Assembly (NCBI GenBank): GCA_963678675.1
Contig: OY783192.1
Coordinates: forward strand, 12,329,393-12,393,392
Source of the DNA: Xiphydria camelus
Lineage: Eukaryota > Arthropoda > Insecta > Hymenoptera > Xiphydriidae
Length of the DNA stretch: 64,000 nucleotides
Reading direction: 5' to 3'
Of the stretch, positions 61,301 through 64,000 are shown in pieces. The notes below the pieces were generated by a model that was not told the origin of the DNA, ran no database searches, and saw nothing but the letters and a program-made list of their open reading frames with translations. A program made the position numbers and the translations under genes. Numbering within the stretch: the stretch's first letter is position 1; every line of letters begins with the position of its first letter.

Positions 61301-64000
61301 TCCACGATTTCGAAGTTAGACACTTCGATCTCCCGAATTGACAGCTATCGGGAAATCAGACTTTGATATTTCCCCCTCTTACGCGGCACACTCTTCTGAA
61401 ACCAAATGACTGGAACACCGTCCAAACACTGCCGAAGTCAAATTTCAAGGTCTCGGCACTCGATCGGTTTGCCGTTGGACGTACGATATAATACAAGAAA
61501 TAAAATTTTTTTAAATCATTCGCTAACTTCACAGAGGTAAATTCTGCGTCAGCCATGTGCACCTATCTCTCGATGCTACACCAGATGTATACGTAAAACA
61601 ACAGGCGGAACTAAATACGCCAGTTAGATAGCCCCGCACTTGGCACTTTCTCGAAAAAGTGCTGTAATTGCAATAAATTGTTCTTCCCGTATAGTATAAT
61701 TCAAAAAATTCATGATATAGCGTTTATATTTACAAATAATAAATACCTATTGACTGATCCGTGTTCACCAGAAGTACCATTAAATTCTTCATGCGACATA
61801 CGCTGAGGGCTGTCGAGTATCCGCCTTCGTTCTTCTTCGCGTTTTCGTTCTTCCGTGATTCTTTGAACTTCCTTGCGCTTCCGTTCTTCAACCCGCGCTC
61901 TCTCTGTACGCTCTTTTTCAGCTTGTCTAGCAGCTATTTCAGCTAGTTGCTGCTTCTGGAATGCTCTCTCCAACTACGTAAGAGAATAATGCACGGTTCC
62001 TTTAATAATTGTTAAATACTTGAATACGTATATTAAGGATAAAACTATTAAGAAGATTTGGAAGTATATGTTATGTGAAATCAATACATATACAGGGTGG
62101 TCCAGGTTAATAGTCATTAATTTTGATAGAACAACAAAAAATACTAGACTTTCATAAGAAAACTTTGTAAATAAATGTTTCCTAACAAAGATACAGGGTG
62201 TCAAAGTTGTGGAAAAAACTGGTTTTTTCATCATAATTTGTAAACCACTGGATCGATTTCCATGAAATTTCGCACACAGACTAATGTAGTACCTCTAAGT
62301 AATGATTAAAATCATTTTTAAAATTCTCTAGTGGCGTAGATACTGGGGGCCGGCACCCCCTTCTCCTCCTCCCAATCTTCGGCGCCACTGGATATTTTAC
62401 AAAGAAAATTGAATTTTTGGATTCCCTGTTTAATTTAGAAAAAAAATTCTTTTAGGCAACTAATCTAGCTACTTCGTTATTTCAATAAAAAACATGGCTT
62501 CCCATTGGTTTATTTGGCGCCAAAAATATAGATATCCAAAATATGTATAAAATGTTATATTTTTAGTCCTATAAACCAATATAAATTCATAAGTCTCTTT
62601 TATTTACTTAATTTTAATGTATACATAACCGGCATAGATGCCCATTGACAGTCGTATACGGAATTACATGGGCTGTGGTGATGCGAGGTTACAAACCAAG
62701 ACAAGGCACTGTCAGCCTAAATATGAGTAAACTATAGGTATACATATTCACGGCAATCGGAAGTCTGTTTGGGGCAAGCGGATTCTTTCATTTGTTTCAA
62801 GAAGCTGTGATATACTTGCATCGAATGAAAAAATCATTTGAGAGAAACGGTTTTTTCTTATGTTAAGCAGACACTGTACCCCATGGAAGGAAATTAATTT
62901 TTTTCTTGATGCAAGAACTCTCGCCGGTTCTTGCAGGAATCTATCTTTTTATCGCAAAAAGAATTGTTCTCGTACCATATAGAAATGTTATAAATACATA
63001 CATCGAGAAGAAAAGTATAGTAGATTTGACTAAATTAGCGGTCACAGGCGGGGGAACGCAGATTTAGTTACTTGAATTAATAATTTGCTAGACTTGACTA
63101 CAGCTTTTTTCGCCAAATGATTTTTAATCATTAAAAACAAATTATTTAATTCAAGTAACTAAATCGGCGCTCCCCCGCCCGTGACCGCCAATTTAGTCAA
63201 ATCTACTATTTTTTTCTCTGTGGAGCGATCTGTTTGCGGAAACATCTCTTTTTTGTATAAATTTTAAATATAAATTTTAAATATCATATATGTAGTTTAT
63301 CAACAAAAGCGATATTTAAGAACATCAGTTAACATATCTTACCATAGTTATCCGTTTGAGTGCACTAAATTTCTCTTCTTGTGCTTCTATAGTTTTTTCA
63401 AAGTCTTCATGCTTCCTTATTAACTCTTCTACATGTGGAATGCTTTCTCCCAATTTTCCATCCAATAACATGGGTTCTCTACTGATAATCCAATTTTCCA
63501 ACATTTCAGCCTCTCTTTTAAACATCTGCGTATCTAAATTTTGTTCATATATGTATCTCCTCTTTTCCCATGTATCATTTAAAACTTGTTTTCGCTGTTC
63601 CAGAATAGAAATTTTATCCTCAATTTCATTTGCCAAAAAGTGACCTTGTTGAATCAGTCCCCTTCCAGTTCTGTAGAATTTTGTAAAAGCATCTCTACGA
63701 GTATCAATTTCCGCTTTATATTCGCTATGCCTGAAAATCAATGACTCCGCTTCGGATACATCGCGAGCTAAATCTGGCGTAGTTACTTTAGCAACCATTT
63801 CATTTATCCAAGCTATCAAATCTCTATATTCATCGAAATATGCTTGCAGCTGTTCAGCCTGAGCGAGTTTACTTCGTCTCTGTGCAGCCTTCTGTAACAG
63901 TTCATTCCATGCCTCGTCAGCCTCTTCGTGCTTTACAGCTACGTGCTCGCGAGCATCCGGAAATAATTCAGCTAGTCTCGTTGCTTCTTCCATAACAGAT
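18866..64000 (-). CDS. beta-Spec: beta-spectrin gene, 3' half (six exons, 5' end outside window)
   Basis: Beta-spectrin is the actin- and phospholipid-binding partner of alpha-spectrin in the submembrane skeleton. Reading the minus strand, exons are 64000-63343, 61973-61747, 30261-30158, 29155-28925, 28820-28543 and 19357-18866. Each junction has GT and AG borders, and phases match: 0, then 2 (AG+G gives Arg), 1 (G+CC gives Ala), 1 (G+TA gives Val), and 0. Order of content is spectrin repeats, a Glu/Arg-rich linker, a basic TPSFTTRRRTQSF segment, a PH domain (EIQGYLERKHEL to WVNKISFHAKL), and a Gln/Pro-rich tail. The TTRRRTQSFRK and VLCGQLLCFFKD motifs are what I recall from insect beta-spectrin. 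The 31.5-kb intron (30262-61746) and 9.2-kb intron (19358-28542) are loaded with transposons. Assignment to conventional beta-spectrin rather than beta-heavy is from PH-region similarity. The last exon is the least certain part. Confidence 0.85.
19358..19859. other. Intron sequence with a small uncharacterised frame
   Basis: The minus-strand frame 19518-19721 (YSPREVALSYLDKENFVEKK, VCNILKEELVAAVRDLLLKS) has a more protein-like composition than its surroundings, but I do not recognise it. It is probably a transposon-derived fragment. The rest is AT-rich intron. Confidence 0.3.
19860..20170. repeat. Foldback hairpin repeat (~310 bp)
   Basis: The sequence ccgagttccatatcggtagg around 19908 and ttttcctgtaatttcg around 19941 reappear inverted as cgaaattacaggaaaat and cctattgatatggaacc around 20090-20142. 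Arms are about 100 bp with an AT-rich loop. Non-coding. Confidence 0.6.
20228..20793. mobile_element. TTAA-flanked MITE built of nested hairpins
   Basis: The ends GAGGCCGACACACCCCGTCT and its inverse are flanked by TTAA (20224-20227 and 20794-20797). Inside, the block aacatggtgcataagaacct and the block ctatagggccctagattta each occur four times in alternating orientation. They are arranged around a central hairpin, cagccgcgac...gtcgcggctg (20495-20534). The whole 566 bp is a palindrome made of two smaller palindromes. No coding potential. TTAA flanks suggest mobilisation by a piggyBac- or Kolobok-type transposase. Confidence 0.8.
20798..22255. other. AT-rich intron sequence, nothing recognised
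   Basis: No frame, inverted repeat or tandem repeat of note was seen in this 1.46 kb of beta-spectrin intron. Confidence 0.5.
22795..23260. repeat. Inverted arrays of the 30-bp minisatellite (foldback copy 2)
   Basis: About seven units run with TTCCGCTCCATAGTTTTCGG sense to 23020, then about seven in the inverse sense (gacaccgaaaactatggagc) to 23260. The unit and its decapeptide reading (DLDTENYGAE on one strand) match the array at 13105-13790. Confidence 0.8.
23274..24463. mobile_element. Inverted-repeat element (1.19 kb, ~365-bp arms)
   Basis: The left arm begins AATTGTCAAACTTCGGAAG at 23274 and continues to about 23640. The right arm is its inverse, 24100-24463. Arms are nearly identical. 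The middle (23640-24100) is unrelated and non-coding, with a duplicated ctaacttggccccaat segment at 23868 and 23910. No target duplication was settled. It interrupts foldback copy 2. Confidence 0.7.
25053..25680. other. AT-rich intron sequence, nothing recognised
   Basis: No gene or organised repeat was seen. Confidence 0.5.
25740..26470 (+). repeat. 24-bp and 30-bp tandem repeats encoding short peptides
   Basis: From 25740, 24-bp units (gagaatgtcccggaaaaagt core) read NVPEKVPQ-like octapeptides. From 25880, 30-bp units read LYLDFEKYDA, VYLDVEKYEG, IHLESETCGA, VHLNSENYEG. The latter share the LD.E.Y spacing of the EDLDTENYGA repeat at 13105 and 22795. The array is split by a MITE (26042-26322) and resumes after it as LKTYDEYVPVKVLGN with more 24-bp units (about 26360-26430). 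Frames stay open across the array; I regard it as a minisatellite, not an established gene. Confidence 0.65.
26042..26322. mobile_element. Harbinger-like MITE with TTA duplication
   Basis: The ends GAGCCAACTCACACGGTGCG and inverse (arms about 46 bp, including GCGACTTCACTGCGACAAA-type sequence) are flanked by TTA on both sides (26039-26041, 26323-26325). 281 bp, GC-richer than its surroundings, non-coding. A 3-bp TTA duplication fits PIF/Harbinger. Removing it restores the tandem-repeat frame on both sides. Confidence 0.75.
26530..27236. other. AT-rich intron sequence, nothing recognised
   Basis: No gene or organised repeat was seen. Confidence 0.5.
27237..27455. mobile_element. TA-type MITE, family member 1
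   Basis: It starts TA-CAGTATGTCCGAGCGC and folds back on itself: tataCAAAGGGACCCGCAGT near 27256 pairs with actacgggtccctttgtac near 27419. A second member with the same arms is at 41096-41964. The outermost right end is obscured by another MITE inserted at 27456. Confidence 0.7.
27456..27774. mobile_element. TA-type hairpin MITE (319 bp)
   Basis: The ends TCGTGGGCTTACTGCCAAAA and inverse are flanked by TA (27454-27455, 27775-27776). Arms of about 110 bp are nearly perfect. The centre has a second palindrome (tatacgcgtataatggcgtata). It is inserted at a TA at the end of the neighbouring MITE. Confidence 0.8.
27777..28542. other. AT-rich intron sequence, nothing recognised
   Basis: Beta-spectrin intron with no frame or repeat of note. 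Confidence 0.5.
28543..28820 (-). CDS. beta-Spec: beta-spectrin exon: remainder of PH domain
   Basis: The acceptor atatattttcag precedes TATTGTGTGG; the donor is CAAAAG followed by gtaatt. The 278 bp encode VLCGQLLCFFKDTEDFSAS, NATCKKADDYTKRKNVFRL, then SEFLFLASNHQEMDDWVNK and ISFHAKLPPSLQLLSYDDS. This completes the PH fold, including the C-terminal helix with its invariant Trp. It ends in phase 0 after Gln-Lys, so a further coding exon is required; 18866-19357 is the best candidate. Confidence 0.92.
28925..29155 (-). CDS. beta-Spec: beta-spectrin exon: basic linker and start of PH domain
   Basis: The acceptor tttttatag precedes CCACTTCGG; the donor is ACCG followed by gtaact. The 231 bp encode KRAESMKVDTKKPKRTPSF, TTRRRTQSFRKHQHIEN and then LPPVEIQGYLERKHELQ with KAAVRSWKQYYT, the first two beta strands of the beta-spectrin PH domain. 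The lysines in KHELQSAGKKA lie in the beta1-beta2 region, where PH domains contact phosphoinositides (family knowledge). The following intron is only 104 bp. Confidence 0.9.
29156..30157. other. Beta-spectrin intron, nothing recognised
   Basis: 1.0-kb intron. One short hairpin (gaaaaaagtgaatggct...agctattcacttttttcg, 30093-30138) and homopolymer runs are seen, nothing else. Confidence 0.5.
30158..30261 (-). CDS. beta-Spec: beta-spectrin exon: short linker exon
   Basis: A 104-bp exon bounded by the acceptor ggtttccag and the donor gcgag/gtaagt on the minus strand. It reads LPPLKCGTMAEPLESVAVQ followed by KSHSISHVLGDKLRR. It starts with the single G needed to complete the Arg codon of the previous exon and ends with a G completed by CC in the next exon. 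It is too short to stand out as an open frame; splice signals and phase on both sides are the evidence. Confidence 0.75.
30262..31317. other. Intron start with a short hairpin
   Basis: AT-rich to about 30890. Near 30939-30991, atttgcctatacttgttcc pairs with ggaacaagtataggcaaat, a 19-bp perfect inverted repeat. The rest to 31317 is GC-richer and unassigned. Confidence 0.45.
31318..31681. repeat. Half of a hairpin MITE (family at 57246 and 61491)
   Basis: From ccgtatgtccaacggcaaat to ttcaactgatattaa this closely matches 57246-57588 in the same orientation. It stops exactly at the central TTAA of that palindrome. The opposite arm is absent, and unrelated sequence beginning cacgttcgctgccgag follows the TTAA. 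Confidence 0.7.
31683..32839. other. Unassigned intron, possible LINE/SINE tail
   Basis: Around 31905-32290 it reads agcccgtcccggcttcgcac, then aaagtttcatctcaatcgga and gacatacaaacagacagaca. Such strings are common near 3' ends of RTE-like retroposons and their dependents in insects (from memory). No ORF is present and the limits are uncertain. Confidence 0.3.
32840..33349 (-). pseudogene. Remnant of the same unclassified transposase-like family as 1070-1533
   Basis: An open minus-strand frame shows YTSTETPKRKRSRKN, LNIVPVCQKAFMSILSLLSK, NRIQSVCKAHFLTGLPPKE, TRGGDTRLRHYQNKK and FIEKLQPESNHIMFA. This is the VCxxxF...I..LPP...RG...H segment of the family recognised at 1070-1533, ending where that family's SHYCR motif should be. 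Both halves of the full protein are missing. Confidence 0.45.
33404..33487. mobile_element. 84-bp TTAA-flanked MITE
   Basis: The ends CCCTAGATAGCTAAC and GTTAGCTATCTGGGG are inverted copies with one mismatch, flanked by TTAA on both sides (33400-33403, 33488-33491). Confidence 0.7.
33492..34132. other. Unassigned intron sequence
   Basis: No gene or organised repeat was seen between the 84-bp MITE and the decayed Academ-like gene. Confidence 0.45.
34133..37655 (-). pseudogene. Third Academ-like transposase gene, decayed N-terminal half
   Basis: The start is MANPEVILCFICDKRL (Met near 37600; an upstream Met at 37655 is also in frame). Then come CKCACRMSKEF and a CFLC motif with KEKLSQRDVVYQVE, interrupted by a MITE (36387-37204). 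It resumes as KERCDEWGRQIIERIQHVTG and EGRYHLSCQKRLYNR to MKKYGEDMLIIEKNNQTPVV (35940-36385). Next are RPRSFLSSFLIRVSTYLYNK (35676-35900), NFPPNQSDIIYTTLL (35008-35313), IIVRLGRFHLLMSFLGSIGS with KMLTGHAYARAIRAHIL (34571-35092) and WSDMTIEQTLMRMMHS with GGLTRGRGISDSVLA (34133-34546). Many indels and stops. The nuclease and CxC regions are absent. It aligns with the first two-thirds of the gene at 6968-11511. Confidence 0.75.
36387..37204. mobile_element. TA-flanked MITE inside the third Academ-like gene
   Basis: The ends AGGGGGTATTACTG and CAGTAATACCCCCT are inverted copies flanked by TA (36385-36386, 37205-37206). 818 bp, non-coding. Near 37105 it contains a small perfect palindrome, gtaccaaatttggtac. 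Confidence 0.75.
38585..39537. mobile_element. TTAA-flanked MITE (953 bp)
   Basis: The ends GGCGGTCGAGTCAG and its near inverse CTGACTCGACCCCC are flanked by TTAA (38581-38584, 39538-39541). Inside, 39056-39150 and 39247-39362 form an imperfect inverted pair (gatgggctaca... and ...tgtagcccatc). Confidence 0.75.
39588..39773 (+). pseudogene. C-terminal tail of an unidentified protein, probably transposase
   Basis: The frame MRDIFHNFLVSSDPHISSM, NPKTMKKYPLEVVQFF and an acidic end with PEDESDSDDSE then stop looks protein-like. The open frame extends a little upstream of the Met. It lies near the right end of the 37687-40326 element, where a transposase C-terminus would be expected, with the middle displaced or lost at the inserted TTAA element. 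I cannot name the family. Confidence 0.35.
40327..40853. other. Unassigned intron sequence
   Basis: AT-rich, including repeated tatcgat strings near 40390-40470. No gene seen. Confidence 0.45.
40854..41006. mobile_element. Hairpin MITE (~153 bp)
   Basis: TAGGAGACATACGAGTGCGA pairs with tcgcacttgcgtatctccta, with further pairing through gagagagaatat and the caga-gag core. Most of the element is stem with a loop near 40920. No clear target duplication. Confidence 0.65.
41286..41925 (-). mobile_element. hAT element, internally deleted, with 8-bp duplication
   Basis: The ends TAGGGATGTGCGATTCTTC and the inverse at 41925 are flanked by the perfect 8-bp duplication CTACGGGC (41278-41285 and 41926-41933). 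The 640-bp body keeps only the 3' end of a transposase gene. Subterminal GAATCGAT-type motifs recur many times near both ends, as hAT transposase binding sites do. Confidence 0.9.
41554..41820 (-). pseudogene. hAT transposase C-terminal dimerisation region
   Basis: The frame shows DPIKYWLAQQNNCPNLAALA, LKYLSTISTELPCERLFSIA and DERNRLTCEHIAMDLL. The W...P.L...A...L..ST.S..ER.FS...I...R..L......LL pattern is the hAT C-terminal dimerisation domain. The catalytic part is missing, so this is a remnant inside the deleted element. Confidence 0.85.
41967..42600. other. Unassigned intron sequence
   Basis: No gene or organised repeat recognised. A left Harbinger arm matching 43100-43475, which would complete the outer chimeric element, was looked for and not found here. 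Confidence 0.45.
42601..43099 (+). pseudogene. MTFR1-like gene segment, copy 1 (frameshifted)
   Basis: It matches 43714-44216 almost base for base from gtaggtaatcg to ttctagattaag, including the splice-like sites. The ATG is at 42653 (MPPPLPPPTTPHIARR), but small indels after ARR and in the DIL(K)N-INKVK region break the frame. Exon 2 (from tttttcag, near 42947) still reads SPGERPLRAKRENSPCNE and LRKRYIAMQSPDSRNST to a stop. Its 3' UTR continues at 46230 after two inserted elements. It appears to be the outer copy of the captured segment. Confidence 0.6.
43371..43722 (+). pseudogene. Harbinger transposase N-terminal fragment
   Basis: The first segment reads VPVVKSSSDDEIDVLQRMRN and PRKIRAR, followed by an intron-like gtaagt...ttccag (about 43451-43516). 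The second reads VDYFEEYNG and, after a frame change, LGQIRHRIASRSP with PATKLLPTLRFLASGSMLIT VG. This is the N-terminal part of PIF/Harbinger transposases, whose VGD would follow. It stops at actgtagg (43712-43719), where the captured gene segment begins. The DDE core is absent. Confidence 0.65.
43766..44208 (+). CDS. MTFR1-like gene segment, copy 2 (open frame, two exons)
   Basis: ATG at 43766: MPPPQQPPTTPNIARRASLQ, then GYKFIDRHKPPLISQK and SMGDILKNINKVKMKLV. Exon 1 ends ACAAG/gtacga (43929). Splicing to tttttcag/ATCGCC (44061) gives TRSPGGRPLRAKRENSS and LQEILRKRYIAMQSPDSRNS to TAG at 44208, 103 residues in all. A Pro-rich lead, 'DILK.INKVK', 'RSPGGRPLR' and 'EILRKRY' resemble the C-terminal part of mitochondrial fission regulator (MTFR1) proteins, which act at the mitochondrial outer membrane. 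An alternative acceptor at 43973 keeps the frame and adds 29 codons. Upstream exons are missing, and the segment lies in a transposon, so expression is unproven. The family call is from memory and moderate. Confidence 0.5.
44217..45065 (+). other. 3' UTR of the captured MTFR1-like segment (copy 2)
   Basis: It matches 46230-47165, with a 90-bp segment missing relative to that copy near 44290 and few other changes (aactcgatgat, aaatgcaagtttaaatttaa, gatatcgaatgtt). It runs to the point where inverted Harbinger sequence begins. Confidence 0.6.
45523..46229. mobile_element. Palindromic MITE with TAA duplication (707 bp)
   Basis: The left end is GAGGGAACGCCACTGTGACG; the right end is its approximate inverse, ATACTGGCGTTCCCCCT. 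TAA occurs on both sides (45520-45522, 46230-46232). Arms of about 290 bp are nearly identical (gcatgctattaagtaaactt and inverse). It was inserted into the TAA that forms the right duplication of the Harbinger element, so the two lie end to end. Confidence 0.75.
46230..47575. mobile_element. Outer chimeric Harbinger copy: 3' UTR plus inverted right arm
   Basis: 46230-47165 is the 3' UTR continuing copy 1 of the MTFR1-like segment. 47166-47575 is inverted Harbinger end sequence like 45066-45480, and it is completed after a 2.7-kb insertion at 50321-50374 (cattggtaaaaCCGGCCC). So copy 1 also belongs to a chimeric element. A left Harbinger arm is not visible upstream of 42601. Confidence 0.65.
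48271..49233 (-). mobile_element. Pogo-like element remnant with TA duplication
   Basis: The ends GGGTAAAGCGCGGAGAGATG and the inverse (one mismatch in 25) are flanked by TA (48269-48270, 49234-49235). GAGAGATGG- and GGAGAGATGGACC-type motifs recur inside. It keeps only the end of a transposase gene (48530-48694). Confidence 0.75.
48530..48694 (-). pseudogene. Pogo-like transposase C-terminal zinc motif
   Basis: 54 codons: MENECVECNEDYWQTKKKDD, WLKCVLCLKWLYDGC, ICQTCGIKAIKKKR, stop. The C..C...Y..T...DW..C..C..W.....C.......C..C spacing is the Cys-rich end of many insect pogo/jerky-type transposases. Catalytic and CENP-B regions are deleted. Confidence 0.65.
50730..51602. mobile_element. TTAA-flanked element with internal repeats (873 bp)
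   Basis: The ends CCTTTTAGTGGCGGG and GGCCTTAAAAGG are imperfect inverted copies, flanked by TTAA (50726-50729, 51603-51606). Inside, a unit of about 130 bp (ctcattacgatgctgatgtt ... ccaagatggcg) occurs twice directly (50940, 51078) and once inverted (about 51300-51440). Confidence 0.7.
51727..52000. mobile_element. GC-rich TTAA-flanked MITE with ~83-bp tandem repeats
   Basis: The ends CCCTTTGTACTCGAGCG and inverse CGTTCGAGGGCAAAGGG are flanked by TTAA (51723-51726, 52001-52004). Two and a half direct repeats of ccactttgcactcgagtgg ... ctaaagtggaaag fill the interior. Confidence 0.8.
52501..53321. other. Unassigned intron sequence
   Basis: No gene recognised. The phrase attattgaccgtttg recurs in variant form at 52763 and 53007, perhaps the arms of an old element. 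Confidence 0.4.
53322..53690. repeat. Tandem repeat, ~130-bp unit, about 2.8 copies
   Basis: catttacatttgtcactttt starts at about 53327, 53441 and 53571. Each unit contains gatgatcatcttggaggaat, catccaaagtg and tacactaaaaatgaagg. The second and third units are nearly identical. Related sequence (gatgatcatcctggatgc) appears once at 56112-56170 beyond the palindromic element. Confidence 0.8.
54382..55710 (+). mobile_element. Tc1/mariner-group element with TA duplication
   Basis: The ends CAGGGTGCGGCAAAATGATA and inverse (one mismatch in 28 bp) are flanked by TA (54380-54381, 55711-55712). It is 1329 bp, close to full length, with a single transposase gene carrying frameshifts. Confidence 0.85.
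54502..55592 (+). pseudogene. Tc1/mariner-group transposase, several frameshifts
   Basis: Starts MAWTGAHRAFAVEEFIRNGE, then VIATQRAFRNRF (HTH), RRTILRWVLNYRETGS, KSTGRPRTVRTAENVNAV, SPRRSARKHAVALGMSGRNV (second HTH), and SSDKAHFHLSGTVNKQNFRY (first catalytic Asp; Lys where Glu is usual). Next comes HQRPLHSQKVTLWCAISK, where the first frameshift lies (near 55110). In other frames: YFDMLSNFLRPKLNEL, WFQQDGATSHTTRR (second Asp), SLRGDLGWPPCLPDLCPCDF (third Asp) and FLWGYLKSRVFRHRPQNLEG. After a stop at 55513 it resumes ARFRENFQKCIDNNGRHLRD. At least four indels, so it is not functional. Confidence 0.8.
55716..55812. repeat. Small hairpin repeat (97 bp)
   Basis: ACGAGCGGTGACCATTTGCT pairs with agcaaatggtcaacgctcgt, continuing through gccagattatgataa. 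It lies directly after the Tc1-like element, at a TA-rich site. Confidence 0.7.
56031..57245. other. Unassigned intron with a solo Tc1-like end
   Basis: gtgggagatcattttgccgg at 56325-56344 resembles the inner part of the Tc1-like terminus at 55690-55708 and may be the right end of another copy. No partner is visible. The rest is AT-rich without genes. Confidence 0.4.
57804..57900. mobile_element. Truncated Harbinger left end
   Basis: gggcgggttttacaaacaca then gtataaacgcggtatagcgc matches the left end of the chimeric Harbinger element at 43100-43200 and breaks off after gtataaggttgg. Confidence 0.6.
58143..58358. repeat. Hairpin MITE (~216 bp)
   Basis: ccccgggttcacggattctg pairs with aaaatccgtgaacccgggtg, continuing through acataatgacttttgaaaatgt-type arms of about 45 bp. 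The inner stretch has a second inverted pair (tttcattagctaatg / ctaatgaaag). Confidence 0.65.
58599..59414. mobile_element. Palindromic element related to the outer hairpin MITE (816 bp)
   Basis: The left arm 58599-58860 (taccgcatgtcctatggcca ... aataatcttccgaattg) is inverted at 59155-59414. It shares the ctgtcaattcgg, cgaaaagtgtc and gtgaataattt blocks with the 57246 family but is clearly diverged, so it is a sister family nested in the same locus. The middle (58861-59154) holds further pieces of the same family. Confidence 0.65.
59415..59810. repeat. Long hairpin, ~185-bp arms
   Basis: catacgtttgatatggtcga at 59415 pairs with the region gaacatgtcaaacgtatg at 59791-59808. Arms continue through ggaagtgccttccaa and ctgcttcacagtgaa to a loop near 59600-59620. 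Confidence 0.7.
59811..60179. other. Right part of the TTAA composite, no gene
   Basis: Non-coding. Ends with the inverted terminus ctgcagaaacaaacc. Confidence 0.5.
60184..61164. mobile_element. TTAA-flanked giant palindrome (981 bp, ~465-bp arms)
   Basis: The ends GTGTTACTGCACAACGAGTA and inverse are flanked by TTAA (60180-60183, 61165-61168). The left arm (to about 60653) and right arm (from about 60698) pair almost throughout, more closely near the centre. The loop of about 44 bp contains gcgattaacgttaacgtaat, itself nearly palindromic. Mirror-image chance frames of 64-78 codons are arm translations, not genes. Confidence 0.8.
61492..61746. other. Start of the 31.5-kb beta-spectrin intron
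   Basis: Intron side of the donor at 61746. No repeat or gene seen. Confidence 0.5.
61747..61973 (-). CDS. beta-Spec: beta-spectrin exon: charged linker
   Basis: The acceptor tacgtag precedes TTGGAGAGAGC; the donor is AATAG followed by gtattt. The 227 bp encode a highly charged helix (QKQQLAEIAARQAEKERT, then ERKRKEVQRITEERKREEE) that continues the last spectrin repeat after its ...ALKRITM end. It exits into a low-complexity linker (RMSHEEFNGTSGEHGSVN). The trailing AG joins a G in the exon at 30261 to give Arg, supporting direct splicing over the 31.5-kb intron. Confidence 0.85.
61974..63016. other. Beta-spectrin intron with transposon-end debris
   Basis: tacagggtggtccaggttaa at 62091 and atacagggtgtcaaagttgt at 62192 resemble Tc1/mariner tips but have no inverted partner here. 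gggggccggcaccccc at 62345-62360 is a short GC hairpin. No gene. Confidence 0.4.
63017..63209. mobile_element. Hairpin MITE (~193 bp)
   Basis: atagtagatttgactaaatt pairs with aatttagtcaaatctactat. Arms of about 65 bp continue through the gcggtcac block and the gttacttgaatta/taattcaagtaac block. It lies in the intron between the last two spectrin-repeat exons. Confidence 0.7.
63210..63342. other. Beta-spectrin intron start
   Basis: Short AT-rich intron segment next to the donor at 63341-63342. Nothing recognised. Confidence 0.5.
63343..64000 (-). CDS. beta-Spec: beta-spectrin exon: C-terminal spectrin repeats (partial)
   Basis: Open on the minus strand from the window edge to a donor where ACT-ATG is followed by gtaaga. 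The roughly 218 residues read as spectrin triple-helix repeats. Seen motifs include ATRLAELFPDAREHV, AQAEQLQAYFDEYRDLIAWI, MLENWIISREPML and VEELIRKHEDFEKTIEAQEE, the usual pattern of helix A tryptophans and heptads in repeats 15 to 17 of beta chains. The exon begins outside the window. The final codon is complete (phase 0), so the next exon starts with Leu-Glu-Arg. Confidence 0.9.

Larger units (their letters stand above)
57246..61491. mobile_element. Hairpin MITE split at its centre by two TTAA elements
   Basis: The left arm 57246-57588 (taccgtatgtccaacggcaa ... aactgatattaa) is inverted at 61165-61491 (ttaatatcagtgg ... ttgccgttggacgtacgata). Joined at the TTAA, the arms form a hairpin of about 670 bp centred on actgatattaatatcagt. 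Elements 57589-60179 and 60184-61164 lie back to back at that TTAA, giving three TTAA copies (57585-57588, 60180-60183, 61165-61168). Another half of the same MITE is at 31318-31681. Confidence 0.8.

Noticed and set aside
1..64000. CRISPR arrays, rRNA or tRNA genes
   Set aside because: No regularly spaced conserved repeats with unique spacers, and no recognisable tRNA or rRNA sequence; the tandem arrays present are minisatellites.

Overview
This window looks like animal, almost certainly insect, DNA. It is AT-rich and intron-rich and is packed with nested DNA transposons. I would guess Hymenoptera, but that is an inference. The only host gene I can support is the 3' half of a beta-spectrin gene on the minus strand. 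Its exons are, in order of transcription, 63343-64000 (partial, spectrin repeats), 61747-61973 (charged linker), 30158-30261, 28925-29155 and 28543-28820 (PH domain), and 18866-19357 (Gln/Pro-rich tail with stop). All junction phases agree. Introns of about 31.5 kb and 9.2 kb are filled with mobile DNA.

From 1 to 18.7 kb, downstream of the spectrin stop, there is a four-deep nest. A foldback-type element (1508-14252) with inverted arrays of a 30-bp minisatellite holds a mariner-like element (1869-13040). That holds a 10.4-kb Academ-type element (2375-12801) with TIRs of about 960 bp, a 3-bp AAA duplication and a long gene with an XPG-like nuclease region and a Cys-rich C-terminal finger. The Academ element in turn holds a TTAA-flanked Kolobok-like element (3702-6454) with an intact 609-621 aa transposase. 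Next to the nest, a second, divergent relative of the nuclease transposon (14331-18703) contains a 1.8-kb solo LTR with a GTGA duplication.

The 19.4-28.5 kb intron holds a TTAA MITE built of nested hairpins, a second foldback element (22256-25052) interrupted by another inverted-repeat element, a third decapeptide-type minisatellite with a Harbinger-like MITE in it, and two nested TA-type MITEs. The 30.3-61.7 kb intron holds a third, decayed Academ-like gene (34133-37655). It also holds a hAT element with an 8-bp duplication inside a MITE, and a chimeric PIF/Harbinger element (43100-45519) carrying exons of what looks like a mitochondrial fission regulator (MTFR1-like) gene, inserted into another copy of the same captured segment. 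Further along are a 2.7-kb palindromic element with a pogo remnant, a decayed mariner with two TTAA elements, a Tc1-like element, and a 4.2-kb composite in which two TTAA elements sit at the centre of a hairpin MITE.

Most of the sequence is therefore a record of serial insertion, with target duplications that can be read directly. Superfamily names rest on motifs, TIRs and duplications recognised by eye; no database search was run.
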